DNA from: Bacteroidales bacterium
GTDB taxonomy: Bacteria > Bacteroidota > Bacteroidia > Bacteroidales > FEN-979
NCBI GenBank assembly: GCA_023231005.1
Contig: JALNWG010000014.1
Span: 10,470-74,469 of the forward strand
Reading direction: 5' to 3'
DNA: 64,000 bases
The translations under genes were made by a program, and so were the position numbers. The notes under the pieces were generated by a model. That model had not been told where the DNA came from. It searched no databases and saw nothing but the letters and a program-made list of their open reading frames with translations. This document shows positions 45,378-54,737 of the stretch, piece by piece; position 1 is the first letter of the stretch, and the number at the start of each line of letters is the position of its first letter.

Positions 45378-45503
45378 ATGTCATCCTTTGAGAACAAATC
45401 ACTAGTGATCGTTACTCTGGCCAATGTCCCCTGGTTTCTTTTCCCGATTTTTCTTGTTTGGAAGATCTGGAAAAACGAATATCCTTTTTTTCGTGAATCT
45501 TAA
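45378..45503 (+). CDS. Possible small single-span membrane protein
   Basis: A 41-codon frame opens at the ATG at 45378 and ends with TAA at 45503. The product begins MSSFENKSLVIVTLANVPW and has one strongly hydrophobic span (roughly residues 9-28) followed by a short basic-aromatic tail. It fills the gap between the epimerase and the M23 peptidase, both on the other strand, and overlaps the peptidase stop by four bases. I recognise no family. A short frame like this could arise by chance, but the hydrophobic span and the divergent position leave it plausible. Confidence 0.4.
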   Translation: MSSFENKSLVIVTLANVPWFLFPIFLVWKIWKNEYPFFRES

Positions 45504-46735
45504 TGGATTGAATCAAGTTTTAATTTCAGGCCTGTTGTCAATTTCTGAAATTGAACCATGCTGGATTGAGCTACCGGAGTAGCTGGTGGTGAGACCAGTT
45601 TCAGCGGATCGGTGGGCTTTCCGTTTTGATAGACCCGAAAATCGAGATGAGCTCCTGTGGACAATCCACTACTACCGACAAAACCAATGATTTCACCTTG
45701 CTTGACCTGATTTCCAGGTTTGATGCCGGGAGCATAACCGGAAAGGTGAGCATAAGAAGTTGCAAATGAAGAATTATGACGGATCCCGATGTATCGTCCA
45801 AAGCCGCCATGCCACCCAACTTCCGTTACTCTGCCATCGCCAAGCGCAACTACCGGAGTGCCCCGGGGGGCAGAATAGTCTACTCCAAAATGAGGACGAA
45901 ATATACGTAATATCGGGTGCATCCGGGCCTTTGAGAAACGTGAGGAAATCCTTGAAAACTTTAAAGGAGCTTTCAGAAATGTACGCTGTAGACTCTGCCC
46001 GTTTTCATCAAAATAACTACCGTTAACTCCCTGGTCAAAATAAAAAGCGTAATAATCTTTCCCACCACTCGTAAAAACAGAACCTAAAATCTTATCGATC
46101 CCGATCATCACTTTATCAACAAACAACTCTTCATAGATGACCTTGAAATGATCCCCCTTCTGTAACCCATAAAAATCAACATTCCAGGCATAAACATCCG
46201 AAAGCGCTAACCCCAGATTAATATCCAGACGATTTTCGATAAAACAATTCCAAAGCGAACTGGTAATTGTCCCCTGAGCCGATTTTATCAACCGGTTCAC
46301 TCTTTTCTTGTCTTTGTAAACATTGAGTGAATCACGGAAATCATAAACCACAAAATCAATTTGGTTGATTTCATATACAAAATATAGGGTTTTATGCGCA
46401 GTATCCCTTGTGGTTATAAAAGCATACCGGTTACCGGTGTGCAGCTTCCTAACGTCAAAGATTTCCCGCGTCTCCTTCGCAATTTTATCGATAATCTGGC
46501 CCGATACTACTGGTGACAATATGTCAGAAAGATTCTCATTGTTCGCCACCGTTCCATAAGAAACTTGAAGGCTGTCGAGTTTTATTTTATAAACCATTCC
46601 GGAAGAAATTGGTTTTGATCTTATCGGAGGATTCTTTTTCAGGAGATCGGGAATCCAGAAGGCGATAAGTATTACGATAGTCATTACAACGATTAATGAA
46701 ATAATGGAATATATTCTGAATGTCGGTTTGAGCAT
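45500..46735 (-). CDS. M23-family peptidase (cell-wall endopeptidase-like)
   Basis: A 411-aa protein with an N-terminal membrane helix (about residues 9-28), a ~200-residue helical/OapA-like middle part and a C-terminal LytM domain. The zinc ligands His282 and Asp286 (HFGVD) and catalytic His330 (YAHL) are in place. The usual HxH motif reads HLD (His363, Asp365), so the third metal ligand is Asp instead of His. This variant seems regular in Bacteroidota homologues, but it leaves open whether it cuts peptidoglycan or is a regulator. It probably acts at the periplasmic face of the inner membrane. Confidence 0.85.
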   Translation of the reverse strand: MLKPTFRIYSIISLIVVMTIVILIAFWIPDLLKKNPPIRSKPISSGMVYKIKLDSLQVSYGTVANNENLSDILSPVVSGQIIDKIAKETREIFDVRKLHTGNRYAFITTRDTAHKTLYFVYEINQIDFVVYDFRDSLNVYKDKKRVNRLIKSAQGTITSSLWNCFIENRLDINLGLALSDVYAWNVDFYGLQKGDHFKVIYEELFVDKVMIGIDKILGSVFTSGGKDYYAFYFDQGVNGSYFDENGQSLQRTFLKAPLKFSRISSRFSKARMHPILRIFRPHFGVDYSAPRGTPVVALGDGRVTEVGWHGGFGRYIGIRHNSSFATSYAHLSGYAPGIKPGNQVKQGEIIGFVGSSGLSTGAHLDFRVYQNGKPTDPLKLVSPPATPVAQSSMVQFQKLTTGLKLKLDSIH

Positions 46736-46909
46736 GAGTGAAAGATATGTTAATTGAAGATGAGATTGATTTTAACGATTTTCGGACAGTTATCTAATCT
46801 AAAAAAACAATATTGAGAATTGGTATGAGGTTTCCTGACTTCACAACGATTTTGTTCCTTTATGTTTTTTTTACGACTACAAAGATACCGTTTCATGGAA
46901 ATATAAATT

Positions 46910-46917
46910 TATATTTG
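46910..46917 (+). promoter_or_regulatory. -7 promoter box before the symporter gene
   Basis: TATATTTG matches the Bacteroidota -7 consensus TAnnTTTG and lies 36 bases before the symporter ATG at 46953. No TTTG is seen at the usual -33 spacing. The surrounding 217-base stretch 46736-46952 holds no other feature I can support. Confidence 0.45.
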
Positions 46918-46952
46918 TTAGGTGAATTCGTTTCTTAAACCCACATTAACTC

Positions 46953-48683
46953 ATGAATGATACATTTACATTAAGCTGGATTGATTATTCCATCATGATC
47001 GTGTATTTCGTTTTTGTCCTTGGTATTGGGTGGGCATTAAAACGTTACATGAAAACGGCCAATGCCTTTCTGGAAGCTGGTCGCGCCATGCCAGCCTGGG
47101 TGGCGGGATTGGCTTTTATCTCTACCAATCTAGGTGCCCTTGAAGTGATGGGAATGACTGGTTCAGGTGCAAAATACGGCATGTTGACCACCCATTTTTA
47201 CTGGGTAGGGGCTATTCCAGCCATGGTATTTCTGGCTTTGTTTATGATGCCTTTTTATTACGGATCCAAGGCACGGTCAGTACCAGAATATCTAAAATTA
47301 CGCTTTGATGAAAAAACCCGGGGTTTGAATGCCATTCTTTTTGCCGTGATGACCATTCTTGCTTCTGGTATCTCCATGTATGCGCTTGCCATTCTGATGG
47401 AAAGGGTGTTGGGATGGAATTTTCATCTGAGCCTGGTCCTTTCGGCAGCCATTGTCCTTGGATATACATATCTTGGAGGCTTGTCATCTGCCATTTATAA
47501 CGAAGTTCTGCAATTCTTCATTATCGTGATCGGATTGTTGCCCATCGTTTTTCTTAGTCTGCAGGATTTAGGGGGCTGGTCAGGAATGAAAGAACAATTG
47601 GCCCCCATCGTTTCTGCTAAGGGATTTGCTCCGGATACCTGGACTACCACCTGGAAATATACCGGTTCAGCTACCGCCAATCCTATGGGTGTTGAATGGT
47701 ATGGCATCTTTTTCGGATTGGGATTTGTTCTTTCTTTCGGATATTGGTGTACCAACTTCCTGATCGTACAACGTGCCATGTCGGCCAAATCACCGACCGC
47801 TGCCCGAAACACCCCTTTGATTGGTGCCATCCCAAAGATGTTTATCCCTTTTTTAATTGTTGTCCCCGGTATTGCAGCCCTGGTACTGTTGAACAAACCA
47901 GGATCCGGATTTATTTTGCCTGAAATATCACCGGGTCATTATAATTATGACTATACCATTATTGCCTTACTGAAACAATACCTTCCTGCAGGTGTTCTCG
48001 GTCTCGGAATTACGGCACTTTTGGCTTCTTTCATGTCGGGTATGGCGGGTAACGTTTCGGCCTTCAACACTGTATGGACTTACGACATCTATCAAAGCTA
48101 TATCCGTCCAACAACCGGAAATAAGGAGTCCGATGAAAAGCACTATCTCACCGTCGGACGGTTGGCAACAATTTTCGGAGTGGTTGTCAGCATTGCCGCC
48201 GCGTATTTAGCCAGTTTATTCGGGAATATCATGGACTTTCTCCAGACTATTTTCTCCATGATCAATGCCCCTTTATTCGCTGTGATCATTTTGGGGATGT
48301 TTTGGAAACGGACAACAGGTCATGCAGCCTTTACCGGCTTGCTATCAGGATTCCTTGTTGCCTTGCTGCACCATGGGGTCACTTCTCCTTTGGGTGCCAC
48401 TACTTTAGTTAAAGGAGGATGGATTTGTCACCTATACACCTATCCTGTTGAAATGGCTCAGAATTTCTGGACTGCAATCTTTGCATGGTGTACCGCCACC
48501 ATTGTAACCATAGTCATTTCGTTGGTTACAAAACAACTGAAATCCGACGATGACCTTAAAGGGCTGGTTTATTCACTTACTCCGAAATTCAAGGAAGAGA
48601 ATGTTCCCTGGTATTCCAGATCAACTACCCTGGCTATCATTGTACTCACCATTGCTACCATCTTAACCATATTATTCTGGTAA
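46953..48683 (+). CDS. Sodium/solute symporter (SSS family, SGLT-like)
   Basis: A 576-aa membrane protein with about 14 hydrophobic segments. The first helices contain NAFLEAGRAMPAWVAGLAF and SxNLGALEVMG, blocks typical of SSS/SGLT transporters, and a YTYLGGL-type segment follows at about residue 170. The nearest style is vSGLT-like sugar symporters, consistent with nearby sugar genes, though the substrate is not certain. A 70-aa membrane protein gene follows 66 bases later and an alkyltransferase gene after that, so a three-gene transcript is likely. Confidence 0.9.
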   Translation: MNDTFTLSWIDYSIMIVYFVFVLGIGWALKRYMKTANAFLEAGRAMPAWVAGLAFISTNLGALEVMGMTGSGAKYGMLTTHFYWVGAIPAMVFLALFMMPFYYGSKARSVPEYLKLRFDEKTRGLNAILFAVMTILASGISMYALAILMERVLGWNFHLSLVLSAAIVLGYTYLGGLSSAIYNEVLQFFIIVIGLLPIVFLSLQDLGGWSGMKEQLAPIVSAKGFAPDTWTTTWKYTGSATANPMGVEWYGIFFGLGFVLSFGYWCTNFLIVQRAMSAKSPTAARNTPLIGAIPKMFIPFLIVVPGIAALVLLNKPGSGFILPEISPGHYNYDYTIIALLKQYLPAGVLGLGITALLASFMSGMAGNVSAFNTVWTYDIYQSYIRPTTGNKESDEKHYLTVGRLATIFGVVVSIAAAYLASLFGNIMDFLQTIFSMINAPLFAVIILGMFWKRTTGHAAFTGLLSGFLVALLHHGVTSPLGATTLVKGGWICHLYTYPVEMAQNFWTAIFAWCTATIVTIVISLVTKQLKSDDDLKGLVYSLTPKFKEENVPWYSRSTTLAIIVLTIATILTILFW

Positions 48684-48749
48684 AACACATCAATATGTTG
48701 CTACGTCACACTGTTACCACAACATCTTTTTTACAAAAAATCAAACGAA

Positions 48750-48962
48750 ATGGGCATTGACATAAAATTTCCAATCGGACTAATGTTCAGTATTTTTGGG
48801 ATACTGCTTACCTTTTACGGTTTGTTCACATATAACGATACGGCATTTTACAGCCGATCCCTTGGAATCAATGTAAATCTCTGGTCGGGACTCGGAATGA
48901 CCGTCTTTGGGTTCTTTATGCTTTTCTTAGCGTTCCGGACATATAAATCCAAAAAATCATGA
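48750..48962 (+). CDS. Small two-span membrane protein next to the symporter
   Basis: A 70-aa protein with two hydrophobic spans (about residues 8-27 and 43-63), a short polar loop and a basic tail (RTYKSKKS). I know no named family. It lies between the symporter and the alkyltransferase on the same strand, one base before the latter, so translation is linked. By analogy with other small proteins paired with transporters it might stabilise or adjust the symporter, but nothing in the sequence proves this. Confidence 0.7.
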   Translation: MGIDIKFPIGLMFSIFGILLTFYGLFTYNDTAFYSRSLGINVNLWSGLGMTVFGFFMLFLAFRTYKSKKS

Positions 48963-48963
48963 T

Positions 48964-49455
48964 ATGAACCATATTCAGCGGGCTTTTTTGAAGACCCCCA
49001 TCGGATTCCTGGAGATTACAGGTTCTGAACAGGGTATACAAAGTCTCAATTTCCTCAACTTCCGGGTTCGCATTCATCGGGTACCTTCTAATCTTAAATC
49101 CTGCATTGAACAATTAGAAGAATATTTTGAGGGATCCCGGCAGGCTTTTTCAATGACTCTGGATCTTGAAGGATCACCTTTTCGGCTCAAAGTCTGGCAG
49201 GAATTGTTGAAAATACCTTATGGGACAACTATTTCCTATCTGGAATTAGCCCGTCGCATCGGGAATATCAAAGCATTACGTGCTGTAGGAGGTGCCAATA
49301 GGAACAATCCCGTATCTATCCTTATTCCTTGCCACCGGGTTGTTGGTTTTAATGGAAAACTTGTTGGATATGCCGGAGGTCTCTGGCGAAAAAAATGGTT
49401 GCTTGAACATGAACATGCTTTTGCCCAGCGTGACCTTTTTTATGAACGGGTTTAA
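48964..49455 (+). CDS. ogt: Methylated-DNA--protein-cysteine methyltransferase
   Basis: A 163-aa protein with the acceptor motif PCHRVVG (Cys123), the helix-turn-helix segment YLELARRIGNIKALRAVGGANRNNP split here as LELARRIGN and RAVGGANRNNP, and the LVGYAGGLWRKKWLLEHE ending. It moves alkyl groups from O6-alkylguanine to its own Cys in a single-use reaction. The start follows the small membrane protein gene by one base. Confidence 0.93.
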   Translation: MNHIQRAFLKTPIGFLEITGSEQGIQSLNFLNFRVRIHRVPSNLKSCIEQLEEYFEGSRQAFSMTLDLEGSPFRLKVWQELLKIPYGTTISYLELARRIGNIKALRAVGGANRNNPVSILIPCHRVVGFNGKLVGYAGGLWRKKWLLEHEHAFAQRDLFYERV

Positions 49456-49468
49456 TGAAACAGCCTTT

Positions 49469-50374
49469 CTAATTCTTCAGGATCCATGCATCTTTGTACT
49501 TCTTCTTTACCTCTTTCAGCTTGTGCTGAGCCTCAGTTTTATCCTGAAAGGTAAAAACCGACACCCTGCATTTTTCATCTTTTTCAATGATTTTTGCCTG
49601 TGAGTACCCTTCTATTATAAGTTTGGCAACGAGTTGGTCTGCGATCTTTTTCGTAAGGTTTGTCCTGACTATAATCTCGTAGTTGATTGGCAATTTGGGG
49701 ATGGAATCATTGATTTTTAGGTCTTTTTTTTCTGCCGGATCCAGAACCGGAACCAGGTTAGCCACACCACAAACTACGGGTTTCCCTTCTGCATCAGAAA
49801 CCTCACCAAACCAAGCACAAGCATAATTTTCATACAAGGATATCCCGATGGCATTCCATTTTTTTCCCAACCATTTTCCACTATTGGTTAAAAAGCTATT
49901 AAAATAGGGTTCCGTTTTCCATACCTTCAGCACCGTGTCTATTTCAACCGGGTTGTTCTCCCAATATACAATCTCATAACCTTTTCCCGGATAAGTAGTC
50001 AATTCTCTTGGTTTATCCCATACCGAACTCTTTTTACTTTCATCCCCGGGATAACAAAAAGGTTTCCAAGAACCCTTATCGGACCATGAATGAGAATTAC
50101 ACTCCCCCTGGTCGGGATGATGAAAAAAAAGATCTTTCATGTGAAGGGAAGCTACATAACATAACGATTTCGAAAGAGGAAGAGGAGCAAGGTTTTGCTT
50201 TTTCCGGTAAAGATTCACAAGCTCGTATAATTTTTGTTCTGCTGCACTGATACAAAACTCCTGAGGAACCGACTTCCCTTGTTTTATCAATCCCTGTGCG
50301 CCTAATGAAGTCAGGGTAATGCCTGACATTTTTAAAACACAAAGAAAAAGAAAAGCGATACCGATGTTTTTCAT
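49469..50374 (-). CDS. Secreted CAP-domain protein with C-terminal SPOR-like domain
   Basis: A 301-aa protein with a signal peptide (about residues 1-26). The middle part is a CAP/SCP domain: ELVNLYRKKQNLAPLPLS, a first His in LHMKDL, SHSWSDKG, and YENYACAWFG near its end. The last ~75 residues (YEIIVRTNLTKK onward) fit a SPOR-like domain, which in other proteins binds peptidoglycan stripped of stem peptides. The combination suggests a periplasmic protein at the cell wall. It converges on the alkyltransferase gene with 13 bases between. Confidence 0.75.
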   Translation of the reverse strand: MKNIGIAFLFLCVLKMSGITLTSLGAQGLIKQGKSVPQEFCISAAEQKLYELVNLYRKKQNLAPLPLSKSLCYVASLHMKDLFFHHPDQGECNSHSWSDKGSWKPFCYPGDESKKSSVWDKPRELTTYPGKGYEIVYWENNPVEIDTVLKVWKTEPYFNSFLTNSGKWLGKKWNAIGISLYENYACAWFGEVSDAEGKPVVCGVANLVPVLDPAEKKDLKINDSIPKLPINYEIIVRTNLTKKIADQLVAKLIIEGYSQAKIIEKDEKCRVSVFTFQDKTEAQHKLKEVKKKYKDAWILKN

Positions 50375-50383
50375 ATTACTGAA

Positions 50384-51856
50384 TTACTGAAATTTAAGAC
50401 CATCTAACCCTACATGAAACCCGTTGGAATTTGTATCCTTCCCATTAATAACAAACCGTATATCAACCGACGACTTTACTCCTGAAAGATTGGAAGAATC
50501 AGAGATGATGACCTTGCCATTTGGGAGAATAAATGGGCTGTAACCATTAATTTCACCTGCTTTTTGATTCCCGATAAAAACATCGGCATTCCCATATTCC
50601 GGCCCTTTTGTATAATAAATAATTACTTGTTTGAATCCTTCTTTTATTCCATTGACAGACAGAGTAAAAGAAGATTTGTTGTAAGATTCAATAAGTAGCT
50701 GTTTGTTTCCTCCCCAATCAGGTCCATATTCCGACATATCCATTATTCTTGATTTCAGTCCTTCCAGGTTAAATTTCAGCTTTTCTGCTTCGATCATCCG
50801 GGCAGGCTTGACGACCCTCAGGGGGATACGCTGTCCGGCCGGAGGGAAAGGAGGAAATGGCTGGTGTGGTTCCAACTGATACCAGAATACAGTAGAACTA
50901 TAATCTGCAATCTCACTGTTATTATGACCATGTTCAATGGTAAACTTAATGTTTTTTCGGAAGGGAATCGGGTCTAAAACAAAGAAACGATAAGCGGAAA
51001 TCCGGCCCAAAGAATCGTTCTTTTCTGTCAGACCATTTAACGGACCTGAATATTGACCATTTCTGAAATTTAACCCACCAGAGAAAAAATCATCGGTCCC
51101 AGTACCGTGAATAGAAGGTCTTTTTTCACCATCCACATATACCATTTCATCCCCTTCTAAAAACCTCATACTCCCATCATAAGACTGAATATTCAGGTTT
51201 ACTCCAACAATATGTCCTTTCCCAACTGCCTTCAGTAGCATGTAATTGGTATCATAATCGGTCCGGATACTCCGATTCCATTGAGCATGCAAATAACCAA
51301 CTTCCGGATCAAGAGCTCCTTCAAACTTCTGGTAATCTACCTGAAAAAACAAGTTATTTACTATTAATCGGGTTTGGTTCACAATTTCTATTCTGGCATT
51401 TTTTTCAAAGGGCATTGGTAAATAGCAAAAATACCCTCCATTTGACATTCCCATGAACTGAGAAATATGATTCTGGTATTTAAATCCAGAACCAAAAAAA
51501 TCACCCAGCGGAACTTCAACTGAAGGACGGGCTTCATCATCCCAAAAAATACGAACTACAATCCTGCGTAAGAAAAACGGATCTTTCGAATCGATCGACA
51601 TCCAGAACCTGGTAATCATTCCGGGACCTTCTACATTAAAAATCGTGGCGTTTTTTCCCGCTGGAATGATGATATAATCCTTATTCCCCCCAGTCTGATC
51701 ATAACTTGAAATCTGGATCATCTTACAGTTTTTCAGATAGGGCAGGGCAGCAGGACTAAGCAATCGTTGAATGTCCATACGATTTCCCGTATTGCAGGAA
51801 ATCAAAAAGATCATAAAAAACATTGACAACAAAGTATAGCCTGAAAATCTTTTCAT
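50384..51856 (-). CDS. DUF2961 / GH172-family lipoprotein
   Basis: I take the ATG at 51856 (490 aa), giving a lipoprotein signal peptide with lipobox FLISC. The jelly-roll catalytic part contains NVEGPGMITRFWMS, EVPLGDFFGSGF, and GTGTDDFFSGG, the landmarks of the DUF2961 fold, now glycoside hydrolase family 172, whose known members act on fructofuranosyl or arabinofuranosyl linkages. The C-terminal ~130 residues form a further beta domain (WGGNKQLLIES). It lies nine bases before the CAP gene and 27 bases after the next glycosidase, so the three are likely co-expressed. Confidence 0.85.
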   Translation of the reverse strand: MKRFSGYTLLSMFFMIFLISCNTGNRMDIQRLLSPAALPYLKNCKMIQISSYDQTGGNKDYIIIPAGKNATIFNVEGPGMITRFWMSIDSKDPFFLRRIVVRIFWDDEARPSVEVPLGDFFGSGFKYQNHISQFMGMSNGGYFCYLPMPFEKNARIEIVNQTRLIVNNLFFQVDYQKFEGALDPEVGYLHAQWNRSIRTDYDTNYMLLKAVGKGHIVGVNLNIQSYDGSMRFLEGDEMVYVDGEKRPSIHGTGTDDFFSGGLNFRNGQYSGPLNGLTEKNDSLGRISAYRFFVLDPIPFRKNIKFTIEHGHNNSEIADYSSTVFWYQLEPHQPFPPFPPAGQRIPLRVVKPARMIEAEKLKFNLEGLKSRIMDMSEYGPDWGGNKQLLIESYNKSSFTLSVNGIKEGFKQVIIYYTKGPEYGNADVFIGNQKAGEINGYSPFILPNGKVIISDSSNLSGVKSSVDIRFVINGKDTNSNGFHVGLDGLKFQ

Positions 51857-51883
51857 AATGGTAACATTCATCTGGCAAATGTA

Positions 51884-54028
51884 CTATTTCTTATTTTCTT
51901 CAATCAGCAATTTTGAAATGATTGCATCCCAAATATAATTTGAGGGACAATTTAAATTCTCATTGTCGGGACTGTAAGATTCCCAGTAATTATGATTTTT
52001 GGATAATTGAATGGTCACCGCATCCATCATTTTTCCAGCCAGTTGATGAGCAATATCCTCATAACCATACTTACGAAGTCCGTCATATACCATATAATCC
52101 CAAAGCAACCATACCGGGCCATTCCATTTACAACAATAATCCACATTGGGATTATACCATGGATCCTGAGCCGAAAGGGTAGGTACCCCGTACCTGCGCC
52201 AGAATTTAGTAGTATCGGTAAGTGATCGAATCAGTCGTTCAGCCCGGTACCTAGGTGCTACTTCTGCCCATAATGCCAAAAAACAGATAATCTCCTGCCG
52301 TTTCAAATCACGGGTCATGAACTGAAAGGTATGGTCTTTTTTGTTGACAGAATAATAAAATCCTGTGGTTTCATCCCACATCCGCTCATTGACCAATCTG
52401 GCAGTCATTTCAGCCAGTTCCTTCCATTTGCACGATTCCGTTTCCTTTCCAAGAATCAAGGCCATTCTGGCAAGGCTTCGTTCTTCCCTGATCACCATCA
52501 AGGTCAGATCCAAACACTCCAGCTCATCGGAAATGTCTTCCTTATCAACATCCAGATAGCGTTCAGCCGAAACCTGGAATACCGCATTATACCAATCTCT
52601 AACATTTTCTATGATCCCATTCGGCCCCCATTCAAAGGTGCCGTCGTGATCGGTATCCCTGTTTTGAATCAGCCACTCCACATATTTTACGCCGGAAGAA
52701 TAAGCATCCTTCAGAAATTGTTTATCCTTACTCACTTCATAGATTTCCAGATTGATCCAACTGAAAAATGGAGCCGATGTGGTTGACATATTCTTATGAG
52801 GATAATCTTGTATCCCCCTGGGACCATGTCGATAGGCAATCAATCCGTCGTCGCGTTGTTGCTCCATATATACCCGTTGGGAACCCTGGGCCGAAGCAGG
52901 GTCCATATATGCGTAGGCCATCATGCTAAGCGACTCGTGCATTACCTGATGTCCGTGTCCCCATCCCCATAAAGGATTCCGCGAAAAAACATAAAAATTG
53001 TACTTTGTTTTTCCGGTAGGTGGATACATACATCCCCGAGCCAGGTTAAAGGCGCTTAGGTAGGCAATCTTTTCCGATGGTTTCTTAAAATTGATCCGTG
53101 GAATTTTTGAATAAAGGATGAGATCATCATCGTAATAGGTTTTTAGCATGAAATTCCGGACAGAATCCACGACATTCATCAACTTCCCGGGCTCTTCTTC
53201 CTGATTCTGAACTCCGCGAAGGTATCTGAAATTGACCCGCTCTCCAGGTTTCAACCGTTTCTTTAAATTCAAAGCAATAAAATCAACATATCCAGATGAT
53301 TCCATATTTAACGAATCACCCCGTTTATCGGAATAGAAATCGGTTTTGATATGGTTGTAAAAATCCTCCATGGTCCCATGATAACCACCATGGGATGCAG
53401 TTTTCACATTGGCTGTAAAAAAATCACTCATCCGGGTCGGATAACCATATTCTGTTTTCAGACTGCTGATCAGACGATACGGATTTTCATAGCGGTAAGT
53501 GATATATCCATCGTTCGGTTCATCATATTTCACCATTTTCAATGAATCATTACTGGTTTCGAGTACAGGATAAACAGCTACCTCATGAATCGTCGTACTG
53601 GTATTTCTGATCTCCATGTTTACCAATGCAATGGAAGAACTATATACAAAGAAAGTCTCTCTTACTTTTATCCCGTTAAAAGGTTCATATTCCAGAATGG
53701 CCATATCGGGAAACGAAAATTTTACCACCGGTTTCACCAGGTATTCTCCGATATTCGGAATTACAACCCCGTCCACTTTCCAAACACAGAACATCGTCCC
53801 GGCTTGGTCGGACGAATAGCTTACCGGTTTGCAATCAGAGTAGTAATCCATTTTGTATGCCTTGTCGCAATATAGTTGCGATCGGGCCATAGCCGCTGCA
53901 TAAGTGGTATAAAGCGGATCGTTGGCCTTTGCGTTGATCCGCAAATAATCTTCGATGGGCTTGAACTGTTGGGCAAGAGAAATTTGAATTAACAGTGGAA
54001 ACAGGAGCAAAAGAAATATTCTCTTCAT
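51884..54028 (-). CDS. (alpha/alpha)6-barrel glycoside hydrolase (MGH1/GH63-like)
   Basis: A 714-aa secreted protein (signal peptide ending SLAQQ). The N-terminal ~300 residues are a beta-sandwich domain. The C-terminal ~400 residues form a helical barrel with WGWGHGHQVMHESL, RDTDHDGTFEWGPNG and, near the end, CKWNGPVWLLWDYMV, the last matching the catalytic-base region of GH63/mannosylglycerate-hydrolase-like enzymes. It probably cleaves alpha-glucosides or related sugars in the periplasm. I cannot assign the exact family. It is the first gene of the three-gene minus-strand group 49469-54028. Confidence 0.78.
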   Translation of the reverse strand: MKRIFLLLLFPLLIQISLAQQFKPIEDYLRINAKANDPLYTTYAAAMARSQLYCDKAYKMDYYSDCKPVSYSSDQAGTMFCVWKVDGVVIPNIGEYLVKPVVKFSFPDMAILEYEPFNGIKVRETFFVYSSSIALVNMEIRNTSTTIHEVAVYPVLETSNDSLKMVKYDEPNDGYITYRYENPYRLISSLKTEYGYPTRMSDFFTANVKTASHGGYHGTMEDFYNHIKTDFYSDKRGDSLNMESSGYVDFIALNLKKRLKPGERVNFRYLRGVQNQEEEPGKLMNVVDSVRNFMLKTYYDDDLILYSKIPRINFKKPSEKIAYLSAFNLARGCMYPPTGKTKYNFYVFSRNPLWGWGHGHQVMHESLSMMAYAYMDPASAQGSQRVYMEQQRDDGLIAYRHGPRGIQDYPHKNMSTTSAPFFSWINLEIYEVSKDKQFLKDAYSSGVKYVEWLIQNRDTDHDGTFEWGPNGIIENVRDWYNAVFQVSAERYLDVDKEDISDELECLDLTLMVIREERSLARMALILGKETESCKWKELAEMTARLVNERMWDETTGFYYSVNKKDHTFQFMTRDLKRQEIICFLALWAEVAPRYRAERLIRSLTDTTKFWRRYGVPTLSAQDPWYNPNVDYCCKWNGPVWLLWDYMVYDGLRKYGYEDIAHQLAGKMMDAVTIQLSKNHNYWESYSPDNENLNCPSNYIWDAIISKLLIEENKK

Positions 54029-54146
54029 GGAGAAAATTGATATGGTTCAATCGTGGGTAAATTTAAGAAAACTATATGGAGTCATGCATAGAGGTGGCTT
54101 AATTTTTATATTTTAGCTGACTGAATTTCACCTAAAAAAAGTAACG

Positions 54147-54674
54147 ATGGCACTTCTAAATTTAATCGAAAAAGATCAGGCAACAGGCCGAGTTGCAGAA
54201 ATTTATGAAACCATGATCAAAAACATGGGTTTCATTCCGAATGCATTTAAGGTTTTCAGCCCCAGCGCTCATGTACTCGACACACAATTTAACAATCTGG
54301 GTTATTATATGCGACATAAGACCCTTGGTGGAAAATTGCTAGCTTTTATCCGGATGCTGGTTTCCGAGAATGAAAAATGTAAATACTGTGTAGGAATGAA
54401 CGCCGGAATTTTATTCCAATATGGCGTTTTACCCGATATAATTGAACAGATTAAACAAGATCCATCAAAAGCACCATTGGAAGAAAAAGAATTGGCCATG
54501 CTGCTTTTTGTTCTTCGTGTGGTGAAAGACTCCAATTCAATTAAACAGAAAGATGTAGATAAGCTCCGGAACCTTGGCTGGACTGATACGGAAATACTTG
54601 AAGCTACTTACCATGGCACTACCCAGGTAGGGGTTGACAAAATCTTTAATGCATTCCAGATCGAAACGGATTAG
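54147..54674 (+). CDS. AhpD-like / carboxymuconolactone decarboxylase-family protein
   Basis: A 175-aa helical protein with the redox motif CKYCVGMNAG (CxxC at about residues 75-78 with a nearby acidic residue), typical of AhpD-like peroxidase-related proteins. These use the Cys pair for disulfide exchange in peroxide defence. It stands alone between a minus-strand glycosidase and a minus-strand phosphatase, with its own 118-base upstream region. Confidence 0.85.
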   Translation: MALLNLIEKDQATGRVAEIYETMIKNMGFIPNAFKVFSPSAHVLDTQFNNLGYYMRHKTLGGKLLAFIRMLVSENEKCKYCVGMNAGILFQYGVLPDIIEQIKQDPSKAPLEEKELAMLLFVLRVVKDSNSIKQKDVDKLRNLGWTDTEILEATYHGTTQVGVDKIFNAFQIETD

Positions 54675-54737
54675 TAATTGTACCAATGCTTTGTCGGTTC
54701 CCGATGGCGTGGATGACCAGAAAAGGGTGGCATACTT

